Below, piece after piece: positions 44,572-52,488 of a stretch of 64,000 nucleotides of DNA; the stretch's first letter is position 1; every line of letters begins with the position of its first letter. Origin of the DNA: Flectobacillus roseus (GTDB taxonomy: Bacteria; Bacteroidota; Bacteroidia; Cytophagales; Spirosomataceae); the NCBI RefSeq assembly GCF_030056665.1, contig NZ_JASHIG010000019.1; one strand, given 5' to 3'. The notes beneath the pieces are model-generated. The model was not told where the DNA came from and searched no databases. It was given only the letters and a program-made list of their open reading frames with translations. The translations under genes and the position numbers were made by a program.

Positions 44572-45258
44572 ATGAACAAACTAAAAGTAATTGCCTTTGA
44601 CGCAGACGATACCTTGTGGGTGAATGAACCCTATTTTCAAGAAGTAGAAAATAAATTCTGTGAAATGATGGAAGATTATCATCCACAGCATACTATTTCG
44701 AGGGAGTTGCTCAAAATTGAAATTGCTAATTTATCGCTTTATGGTTACGGGGTAAAAGGTTATATCTTGAGTATGATAGAAGCGGCTTTACATATTTCGG
44801 GTAAAACTATTTCTATCGAGGCTATCGAAAAGATATTGGATTTAGGAAAAGAAATGCTCGAAAAACCGATCGAGCTGCTTGATGGAGTGGAAGAAGTCTT
44901 ACAACAGCTCCAAGGAAAATACCGATTGGTCGTAGCCACCAAGGGAGATTTGCTTGACCAAGAAAGAAAATTGAAGAAGTCGGGTCTGGAAAAATATTTT
45001 CACCATATCGAAATCATGTCAGATAAGCAGGAAGCTGATTATCAAAAACTGATTAGTCATTTGGACATTGCGCCCGAAGAGTTTATGATGATTGGAAACT
45101 CTTTGAAGTCAGATGTGTTGCCAGTACTAAAATTGGGTGGAATAGGCGTACATGTGCCTTATCACACCACTTGGGCACACGAGACCGTCGAACATAAGGT
45201 CGAACACGCAAACTTCTACGAGTTTACCCATGCCAATGAGGTACTGGCTATTTTATAA
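44572..45258 (+). CDS. HAD-superfamily hydrolase
   Basis: This 228-residue protein begins with the HAD motif I FDADDTLWV (nucleophile Asp10-region), has a helical cap, and motif III/IV lysine and acidic residues (VATKGDLLDQE; EEFMMIGNSLKSDVLPVLK). It matches phosphatases of the GPH/YfnB type. The substrate is unknown. A TATATTTG (44531-44538) 34 bp before the ATG could be a -7 box. Confidence 0.92.
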   Translation: MNKLKVIAFDADDTLWVNEPYFQEVENKFCEMMEDYHPQHTISRELLKIEIANLSLYGYGVKGYILSMIEAALHISGKTISIEAIEKILDLGKEMLEKPIELLDGVEEVLQQLQGKYRLVVATKGDLLDQERKLKKSGLEKYFHHIEIMSDKQEADYQKLISHLDIAPEEFMMIGNSLKSDVLPVLKLGGIGVHVPYHTTWAHETVEHKVEHANFYEFTHANEVLAIL

Positions 45259-45271
45259 TTATTAATGATGA

Positions 45272-45397
45272 ATTGTGAATGGTGAATTAGTGCTGTCTTT
45301 AAAATAAAATTGCTGCTACATCAAAAAAGCTAAAGATAAGAACGCATTTGAATAACATAAAATCCTTCTTATAGCACTAATTCACAACTCACCATTA
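45272..45397. repeat. Inverted-arm intergenic repeat of the TTCACAATTCAC type
   Basis: GTGAATTAGTGCT (45282-45294) is inverted at 45373-45385, and both arms continue into TGAATTGTGAATGG-like and TCACAACTCACCATT-like sequence. It fills much of the gap between the HAD and TonB-receptor genes and has no coding content. Confidence 0.6.
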
Positions 45398-45554
45398 CCC
45401 TCTCCAAGATTATTCTTCTAGTAGATAAAATCACCTGACTTATCGTAGCCCCGTCACCGTTTGTATAGAATCAGGGCGGCAAATGAGGAAAATTACTTAT
45501 ATTGCCGTTTTTACCAACAATGAGACGATTGTCTTTCCTCAAACACTTATTTAC

Positions 45555-47987
45555 ATGATTCAACAACTACGTAAAACAGCATTATTGCTGAAAATCCTGT
45601 TGCTATTGATGGCAATAGGAAGTTCAAACTCCTGTTACGCACAAAATAAGACTTTAAGCAATCTTCTGGAAATTGCTGGGAAAGTGACTGATTCTCGCTC
45701 GGGGGAGCCTATTGCCAATGCAAGTGTCTCGCTTGATTTCAAAAAATCTGGATTTATTAGCGATACTTTAGGGGTATTCAAATTGTATTTGCCAAATGGC
45801 GAATATGTCGTGAAAGTAAGTGCTATTGGATACAAACCATTCAGGACAAGGGTTGTTCTTACTAAAAATGTCCAGTTGAATATTGAGCTGGATGAAATCA
45901 GCAAGACCTTAGAGGAGGTAATTGTGTCGAGTCAAGCCACTCGAAAGGATATCCAAACGCCTTCTTTAGGAGTAACTCTTCTCAACATTAAGGGTATCAA
46001 GAAGCTTCCTGCCATGATGGGTGAAATAGATATCATTCGCTCCATTCAAACACTACCTGGGGTTTCGTCTGTGGGAGAGGGTTCAAATGGTGTGAATATT
46101 CGAGGAGGTAATGTAGATCAAAATTTGATTTACATTGACGATATGCCCATTTTCAACCCTACACACCTGTTTGGTTTGTTTTCTGTTTTTGCTTCAGATG
46201 CGATTCGCGAATTAGAACTTTACAAAGGAGGAATACCTGCCAGATTTGGTGGTAGAAGCGCAGCGGTGTTGGATATTAAGGTGACCGAACCAAGTACTGA
46301 GAAATTTAAGTTATCGGGAGGAATTGGCTTGGTTTCAAACCGAGCAATGGCTGAAATTCCAATTGTAAAAGAAAAACTTTCTGTGCTAGTAGCGGGAAGG
46401 GTTTCGTTCAATGATTTTCTATTCAAATGGTTAGCGCCAGATAATATGAAAGGAACAAAGGCAAATTTTTATGATTTTGCCTCAAAGGTATTTTATCGCC
46501 CAAATAAAAATAATACCATTACGCTCTCAGCCTATTTGAGTAAAGACTATTATCAGGTAGACTCGCTATTTAGTCTTGAAAATGTGATTGCCTCAAAAAC
46601 TCAGTTTGATTACGGACATCAAAATGCTTCTATTCATTGGAGTCATTATTTTGGTCCAAAATTAAGTATGGAAATTGTGGGAGTCACCAGTTTGTACAAA
46701 ACCCGAACGTATGCACCCGATTCAGTGAATAATATTGACTTGCGCAATCAGGTTTTTTACAATAACCTGAAAGCTCAGTGGGATTATTTACCCGATGACA
46801 AGCAAAAGATCAACTTTGGTATCAGTGGTATTCGTTATGATATACAGCCGGGGAGCTTGAATAAAGATGTGAAATCACGTATTGCAGCCGTGGAAATTCC
46901 TAAGGAACAAGGAATGGAATTTGGGATTTTTGTTGATGACGAATATAAGTTTAATAACAAATTGACTATTCAAGCTGGCCTTAGATATGCTCATTATCTG
47001 GCTTTGGGTGCAGGAACAGTAAATACCTATCTGACAACTGAACCCAAATCTTTAAATACAATCGTGAGTACCAGAACTTACAGTAGTGGGGAAGTGATGA
47101 AATCTTATGGCGGTTTTGAGCCAAGATTGACGATGAAATATTCTATTGATGAAAAGAATACATTGAAGTTGGGATACAATAGAATGCAACAGTTTTTCCA
47201 ACTGATTTCCAATAATACGACTCCATTACCTACGGCTCGTTGGAAATTGGCAGACGAATTTGTAAAACCTCAGTTTAGTGATTTTTATACGATTGGAGGA
47301 TTTCATTCATTCAAGGATGATATTTGGGAATTGTCTGCAGAAGGTTATTACCGAAATGCACAGCATATTTTGGATTACGTTTCAGGAGCGAATTTACAGT
47401 TAAATAAAAACCTTGAAACTCAAATTATATCTGGAAAAGGAAAGGCCTACGGTTTAGAGTTAATGCTGACTAAAAGAAGAGGCGAAGTAAACGGTTGGTT
47501 GAGCTATACTTATGCCAGAAGTTTACAACAAATGTTGGGTGATTTTCCAAGTGTTCAGCAGATTAGTAATGGCGACTGGTTTCCATCTAATTATGATAAG
47601 CCTCATAATTTTAATATGTTGGTTAATATTCAGCCATCAAAACATCATAGTTTCTCTTTTACTTTTGCTTATCAAACAGGTCGCCCTGTTTCTTCGCCAG
47701 TGGGTTTATTCCAAATAGATAATCAAAGGTATCCTGTATATATCGCTCGTAACAACTCCCGTATTTCTGATTATCACCGTTTAGATTTTTCGTGGACTAT
47801 AACCAATCCCTCACTCAAAGAAAAACGTTGGGAAGGTAGTTGGACTTTTACAGTATATAACATTTATGCCCGACAAAATGCCTATTCGGTATTCTTCAAG
47901 CCTGTTGCCTATGGTGTACGCCCGTACGAGTTAAGTGTATTTGGAGCACCATTTGTTTCGTTAACTTATAATTTCAAGTTCTTATAA
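45555..47987 (+). CDS. TonB-dependent outer-membrane receptor with CarboxypepD-regulatory domain
   Basis: This 810-residue protein has a signal peptide (about 1-30, ending SCYAQ), a carboxypeptidase-regulatory-like domain (about 42-125; AGKVTDSRSGEPIANASVSL) and a plug domain (GVNIRGGNVDQNLIYIDDMP). A beta-barrel follows, ending SLTYNFKFL. The ATG at 45555 directly precedes the signal peptide; an upstream ATG at 45483 adds 24 residues. A DUF4249 lipoprotein gene follows 20 bp downstream, a pairing common in Bacteroidetes. It imports an unknown ligand using TonB energy. Confidence 0.93.
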   Translation: MIQQLRKTALLLKILLLLMAIGSSNSCYAQNKTLSNLLEIAGKVTDSRSGEPIANASVSLDFKKSGFISDTLGVFKLYLPNGEYVVKVSAIGYKPFRTRVVLTKNVQLNIELDEISKTLEEVIVSSQATRKDIQTPSLGVTLLNIKGIKKLPAMMGEIDIIRSIQTLPGVSSVGEGSNGVNIRGGNVDQNLIYIDDMPIFNPTHLFGLFSVFASDAIRELELYKGGIPARFGGRSAAVLDIKVTEPSTEKFKLSGGIGLVSNRAMAEIPIVKEKLSVLVAGRVSFNDFLFKWLAPDNMKGTKANFYDFASKVFYRPNKNNTITLSAYLSKDYYQVDSLFSLENVIASKTQFDYGHQNASIHWSHYFGPKLSMEIVGVTSLYKTRTYAPDSVNNIDLRNQVFYNNLKAQWDYLPDDKQKINFGISGIRYDIQPGSLNKDVKSRIAAVEIPKEQGMEFGIFVDDEYKFNNKLTIQAGLRYAHYLALGAGTVNTYLTTEPKSLNTIVSTRTYSSGEVMKSYGGFEPRLTMKYSIDEKNTLKLGYNRMQQFFQLISNNTTPLPTARWKLADEFVKPQFSDFYTIGGFHSFKDDIWELSAEGYYRNAQHILDYVSGANLQLNKNLETQIISGKGKAYGLELMLTKRRGEVNGWLSYTYARSLQQMLGDFPSVQQISNGDWFPSNYDKPHNFNMLVNIQPSKHHSFSFTFAYQTGRPVSSPVGLFQIDNQRYPVYIARNNSRISDYHRLDFSWTITNPSLKEKRWEGSWTFTVYNIYARQNAYSVFFKPVAYGVRPYELSVFGAPFVSLTYNFKFL

Positions 47988-48007
47988 AACTTATTCCAGC
48001 TATTGTT

Positions 48008-49162
48008 ATGAAGCGTTTTTCGTATTTATATATTCTCATTTTTGTATTATTCAATTTGGTAGCTTGTATCAATCCTGTCAGTGATTTTGAGCAAGCGGCC
48101 TATTTGAAATTTATTACAGTAGAAGCTTCTTTGTCTGACCTTGCGGAGGCACAAAAGGTAAAGCTCTACTGGTCTGCCGACCGAATCGATGGAACGAGCG
48201 GTTTTACGCCAATCACAGGTGCGAAGGTATGGCTAACAACAGCCTCAGGTTCGACCATTAATTATATTGAATCTGGGGTAAGCGCTGCCAAGGGTGTTTA
48301 TTCTTCACCAGATACGTTTAAGGGCGCTGTTGGTGAAACTTATACCTTACATTTTCGCTTGTCGAACGGCAAAGAATATGAGTCTTCGCCCGAAAAAATG
48401 CGCAAAGCACCAGAGATTGAGAATTTAATTACAAGATTTGAAATCAATGATGTTTACAGTAAAGCCGATCCACGAAGAGCAGGATTTAATATATATGCAG
48501 ATTTTCAAGATGATCCAGCAGCGGGAGATTATTATCAATGGTTTTGGAAGCATTATGAAAGAGCTGAATTTTGTGTGACTTGTTATAGCGGAGCAAAATA
48601 TAACTTTGCCACCACCAACTGCGATCCTCCTCGTATTCCGACCGATGAAGTTTGGAATTATATCTGTAGTGCTCCCTGCTGGAATTTAACTTTCAGTAAC
48701 GAGCTCAATATCATGTCGGATGCCCTGATGAATGGACAACGATTGACTGGGAAAAAAGTCGCTAGAGTGCCATTCGACAATTATTCAAAATATTACTTAA
48801 GACTCGAACAGCGTGCTATTACTAAGGATGCGTATGATTATTACCAAAGCTTAAGTAACCAAACTCAAAATACAGGAACCTTGTTTGATGTACCTGCAGA
48901 GACTCGTTTTAGTTTGAATATAAAATCAAAGTCTGATCCAACCGAGAAACTCCTTGGTATTTTTGATGTATATGCTGTGAAAAAAAGAGTTTTTTATATC
49001 GACCGTCAAACAGGCGTTCCTGCTGACGAAAGGCCACTGATTAATTTTACGGTTGGGGAAGTATATTCTTGTCCTCCAGGCGCTCCAAACTGCCAAGACA
49101 GAGTACCATGCTTGGAAGGGCTTTATCGTACACCATTCAAGCCAGAGGGTTGGATAGATTAG
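48008..49162 (+). CDS. DUF4249 lipoprotein
   Basis: This 384-residue protein has a lipoprotein signal: hydrophobic start and lipobox LVAC with Cys20. The body fits DUF4249: EASLSDLAEAQKVKLYW, GAKVWLTTASGS, KGVYSSPDTFKGAVGETYTL, and a cysteine-rich middle (AEFCVTCYSGAKYN, CDPPRIPTDEVWNYICSAPC). DUF4249 proteins partner TonB receptors of this type, probably as surface-exposed ligand-binding subunits (inference by analogy with SusD). The gene is co-directional with the receptor, with a gap of 20 bp. Confidence 0.91.
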   Translation: MKRFSYLYILIFVLFNLVACINPVSDFEQAAYLKFITVEASLSDLAEAQKVKLYWSADRIDGTSGFTPITGAKVWLTTASGSTINYIESGVSAAKGVYSSPDTFKGAVGETYTLHFRLSNGKEYESSPEKMRKAPEIENLITRFEINDVYSKADPRRAGFNIYADFQDDPAAGDYYQWFWKHYERAEFCVTCYSGAKYNFATTNCDPPRIPTDEVWNYICSAPCWNLTFSNELNIMSDALMNGQRLTGKKVARVPFDNYSKYYLRLEQRAITKDAYDYYQSLSNQTQNTGTLFDVPAETRFSLNIKSKSDPTEKLLGIFDVYAVKKRVFYIDRQTGVPADERPLINFTVGEVYSCPPGAPNCQDRVPCLEGLYRTPFKPEGWID

Positions 49163-49298
49163 TAATTTTTCATTCTTTGATAAATTATTAAACAAAAGCG
49201 AAGGAGTTAAGTTAAAAATTAAGAAACCTTTTCGAACTTTGTACCGTAGGTTTGTTATCCCAAACTAATAGGATGCCTTTCGGGGCAAATTAACTCAG

Positions 49299-50372
49299 AT
49301 GGAAATAGTAAAAACTCAAAACACGCAAGCTTCTGTGACCACTTCGCATAATAAAATGAAAACTGGAGTTTTAATCGTTAATCTAGGAACGCCTGATTCT
49401 CCCAATACACCAGATGTAAGAAAGTACCTTCGTGAGTTCTTGATGGATGGCAGGGTTATTGACATTCCAGTGGCTTTTCGTTGGATGTTGGTTAATTTGA
49501 TTATCGCACCTTTTCGTTCTCCGAAGTCAGCCAAAACTTACCAAGAATTATGGGAGGATAGAGGATCGCCGTTAAAGTTCTATGGAGAAGATGTAGAGGG
49601 AATGCTACAAAAAGAGCTAGGAGAGGAGTTTGAGGTAAAATTAGCAATGCGTTACCAAAGTCCTAGTTTGGATGTTGTGTTAGAGCAGTTCAGAAATTCG
49701 GGCTATCAAAAAATCATTGTGATTCCGTTTTTCCCACAATATGCCTCCGCTACAACAGGCTCCGTGTACGAAAAAGTGATGAAGATTGTTTCGCAGTGGC
49801 AAATTATTCCTGAAATCAAGTTTGTTAATACTTATTATGACCATCCGAAGTTCATTGAGCATTTTACCGCAGCAGCTCGTAAATACATGGCTTCTCATGA
49901 GTATGACTATTTTATTTTTAGCTATCATGGTGTTCCTGAGCGTCAAATTCGCAAAGGAGATTGCACTGGAAAGACTTGTAACTTTGGCTCATGCTGCGAC
50001 ACAATTCATTCTTTTAACCAATATTGTTACAGAGCGCAATGCCATGAAACAACGCGTTTGATGGTAAAAGCACTAGGGTTAAAAGAAGGTACTTATCTTA
50101 CTACTTTCCAATCTCGCTTGGGAAGAGACCCTTGGATTCAGCCTTACACCGAGGATACAATTAAAAGACTCGCAAAAGAAGGAAAGAAAAGTGTCTTGGC
50201 TTTTTCACCAGCGTTTGTATCTGACTGTCTCGAAACAACTATTGAGGTAGGAGAAGAGTACAAAGAAGTGTTTGAAGAGTTAGGTGGAGAGCATTGGCAA
50301 TTAGTTGAAAGCCTAAACAATTCTCCTATTTGGGTGGAGTTATTGAAGGATTTAGTTACCAAAAACTCTTAA
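49299..50372 (+). CDS. hemH: Ferrochelatase
   Basis: This protein has 357 residues, or 338 if translation starts at the ATG at 49356 (MKTGVLIVNLG, the usual family start). Signatures are TPDSPNTPDVRKYLREFLMD, the catalytic histidine in SYHGVPERQ, and the late LETTIEVGEE acidic motif. It inserts ferrous iron into protoporphyrin to make heme. A cysteine-rich stretch CTGKTCNFGSCC follows the active-site histidine, a feature of some bacterial ferrochelatases, perhaps metal or cluster binding. A terminator follows at 50400. Confidence 0.95.
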   Translation: MEIVKTQNTQASVTTSHNKMKTGVLIVNLGTPDSPNTPDVRKYLREFLMDGRVIDIPVAFRWMLVNLIIAPFRSPKSAKTYQELWEDRGSPLKFYGEDVEGMLQKELGEEFEVKLAMRYQSPSLDVVLEQFRNSGYQKIIVIPFFPQYASATTGSVYEKVMKIVSQWQIIPEIKFVNTYYDHPKFIEHFTAAARKYMASHEYDYFIFSYHGVPERQIRKGDCTGKTCNFGSCCDTIHSFNQYCYRAQCHETTRLMVKALGLKEGTYLTTFQSRLGRDPWIQPYTEDTIKRLAKEGKKSVLAFSPAFVSDCLETTIEVGEEYKEVFEELGGEHWQLVESLNNSPIWVELLKDLVTKNS

Positions 50373-50399
50373 TCAGCATATATATTTTGTTATATTACT

Positions 50400-50444
50400 T
50401 TACCCGTTTTGTTTTACTCATACTGATGTAGACAAGACGGGTAA
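50400..50444 (+). terminator. Terminator of hemH
   Basis: TTACCCGTTTTG / CAAGACGGGTAA (one wobble) with a T-run after it. Confidence 0.88.
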
Positions 50445-50586
50445 TTTTTTACACCTTATTAAATGTGTTCAGGAATTCCTGTAAATTTGTTTTTGTAGCT
50501 ACACATGCAAGAAATAAAATAGTTTCTTCTTAATTTAAATAGAGTATTTTTTTCAAATTTTATATTATCGTTTTAACAAACTAACC

Positions 50587-51474
50587 ATGCTATCTCTAAT
50601 ACTTAGTGTTCTATTTTCAGTCCTGTTACTGGTCAACTTTAGGCTTCACCCCAACTTTAAAGTCAATACTTTTCAAGCAATTATTTTAAATTATCCAGTT
50701 TGCTTTCTGACAGGCTTATTGATGATGCCAGCACAGCAGCATTTCGAGTTTGATTTTTTCAATACAGGCTCACAGTATGCCTTGTTGTTGGGCATTGGAT
50801 TTGTAGTAACGTTTATCCTGTCGGGTATTTCCACGCAGAAAATGGGTATGACTGCCACTTCTCTAGCAAATAATATCTCTTTGGTTATTCCTGTTATTTT
50901 CAGTTTATTGTTTATTACAAAATCAGGCAGTTTTGATGCGCTCAATTATGCAGGCTTGGCTTTGGCTATTGGTGCGGTAGGTTTGAGTACTTTCAAAAAA
51001 GAGGAGGCAAAAGGTTCAGATACTAGTCGCAATTGGCTTTTACCCTTAGCGGTATTTGTGATGTATGGCATAACGAATACAACATTTAACTTTTTGTCGG
51101 CCGAATTTATCAAAACAGATGAACAACGTATTCCATATACTCTTACTATTTTGATTGGTTCGATGGCATTTGGTGCCTTGGTTCTGATTTATCGTAAAAT
51201 CCAATTGAATGAAAATATCAACTTCAAAAGTATATTAGCCGCATTTCCTTTAGGCATTCCTAATTTTCTCTCTTTTTACTTTTTATTAAAAGCATTGAGC
51301 GATTACGATAACAATGGAGCATATGTGTTGCCCTTGTACAATATAAGTGTCATTATGGTTTCTTCGCTGGTTGGCATTGTTTTCTTCAAAGAAAAACTTA
51401 CCAAACTTAACTATCTAGGTTTATTACTGGCCTTGGTCGCTATTTTTCTCATCAATCATCAAGGATTTTTTTGA
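50587..51474 (+). CDS. EamA/DMT-superfamily membrane transporter
   Basis: This 295-residue protein has about ten predicted membrane helices in two halves, the layout of drug/metabolite transporters (EamA). Recognisable pieces are LANNISLVIPVIFSLLF in the first half and YVLPLYNISVIMVSSLVGIV with FFKEKLTKLNYLGLLLAL in the second. It probably exports or imports a small metabolite; the substrate is unknown. It converges with the 3-methyladenine glycosylase gene across a palindromic repeat segment and conserved terminator D. Confidence 0.88.
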   Translation: MLSLILSVLFSVLLLVNFRLHPNFKVNTFQAIILNYPVCFLTGLLMMPAQQHFEFDFFNTGSQYALLLGIGFVVTFILSGISTQKMGMTATSLANNISLVIPVIFSLLFITKSGSFDALNYAGLALAIGAVGLSTFKKEEAKGSDTSRNWLLPLAVFVMYGITNTTFNFLSAEFIKTDEQRIPYTLTILIGSMAFGALVLIYRKIQLNENINFKSILAAFPLGIPNFLSFYFLLKALSDYDNNGAYVLPLYNISVIMVSSLVGIVFFKEKLTKLNYLGLLLALVAIFLINHQGFF

Positions 51475-51481
51475 TATTGAG

Positions 51482-51749
51482 TGAATTGCGATTGAGTGAA
51501 TGAGTGATGGTTTTAATTTGTTTTTCAATGGCTGAGAATTGATATTGTGTATCTCAAGAGGGTTTTAGAATTGAGATTATGCTCCAAGTTTTTATCAAAA
51601 AAGCGGTCGAAAATATATTTTTCGACCGCTTTTTTGATGCGACTATGGTAGATATGACTTAGCTTTAGACGCTAAGCATTGAGTTTCTACTGATGGGAAA
51701 CAAATTTTTGCATAATCACTCAACCACTCATTCACTCAATCGCAATTCA
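51482..51749. repeat. 268-bp segment with perfect 25-bp inverted ends around terminator D
   Basis: The ends 51482-51506 and 51725-51749 are perfectly inverted (25 bp, core GATTGAGTGAATGAGTG) and enclose terminator D near the centre. The segment fills the gap between convergent genes and starts seven bases after one stop codon. Similar ACTCATTCACTCAAT pieces lie beside copies C, E and F. No transposase or target duplication is evident. Confidence 0.72.
51594..51638. terminator. Conserved-stem bidirectional terminator, copy D
   Basis: A perfect 20-bp stem (51594-51613 with 51619-51638), core AAAAAAGCGGTCGAAAA, loop TATAT, between convergent genes. Confidence 0.9.
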
Positions 51750-51758
51750 GCAAATAGC

Positions 51759-52331
51759 TTATTTCTTACTGATAAACGAATTACCTTTTATATAGAACCG
51801 ATATGGTAAATCTGCTCCTTGCGTTATACCAATGCGTGTAGTCGTAATAATGTCATTATCTACCAGCAGATTTTGAGGAGGAATTAAGCTAAGAGTATCT
51901 GTTCGGACATTCCAAAAATTCATGTCCATGTGAATGCCAAAAGCCTGAACCAATTTTGCTGGACCTGAGCAGAGATTTTTTAGCGATGCTGTATTTCTTC
52001 TCATTTTCATTAATTCTATTCCTAGCGTTGGTTCTAATGCACGAATCAATACTGCCTCACCAATGTCTTCCTCGTTTCCTGAAATATTAAAACAGTAGTG
52101 CATTCCATAAATCTGATAGACATAGATCGTACCAGGTTTTCCGAACATGGCAGCATTGCGTTTGGTTTTTGTTCTGTATGCATGACAGGCTGGGTCGCCC
52201 TGTAGATAGGCCTCTGTTTCAACAATTATTCCTTCGTAGCTTCCTTCTTCTGAATCAAGTCTCAAACGCCATCCCAACATTGCTTTGGCAAGTTGAAGGG
52301 TATCTAGGGTTAATAAGTTATCTAAATTCAT
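51759..52331 (-). CDS. DNA-3-methyladenine glycosylase (AAG/MPG family)
   Basis: This 190-residue protein of the alkyladenine glycosylase family has the catalytic motif IIVETEAY (Glu40, with intercalating Tyr42), DPACHAYR, GTIYVYQIYGMHYCFNI and LIRALEP. It excises alkylated or deaminated purines from DNA by base flipping. The length is normal for bacterial members. The start codon at 52329-52331 fits the family. It is divergent from the large sensor kinase and converges with the DMT transporter. Confidence 0.94.
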   Translation of the reverse strand: MNLDNLLTLDTLQLAKAMLGWRLRLDSEEGSYEGIIVETEAYLQGDPACHAYRTKTKRNAAMFGKPGTIYVYQIYGMHYCFNISGNEEDIGEAVLIRALEPTLGIELMKMRRNTASLKNLCSGPAKLVQAFGIHMDMNFWNVRTDTLSLIPPQNLLVDNDIITTTRIGITQGADLPYRFYIKGNSFISKK

Positions 52332-52488
52332 CTCTAATTAGTTTATCCTCGAATGTAAAGTCTTAGGTTAAAGTTATTGGTTTGTATGTAATACTGAAGA
52401 CGTTACTATTTGTATATCTACTGATAATTAAGTATTTTATTGCTTATCTTTTATTAGTAACTAGCCTACTCGATTAACTAAAATATTT

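Noticed and set aside
45259..45554. Extended TonB receptor start at 45483
   Set aside because: The extra 24 residues precede a good signal peptide that starts at 45555, so the later ATG is preferred.
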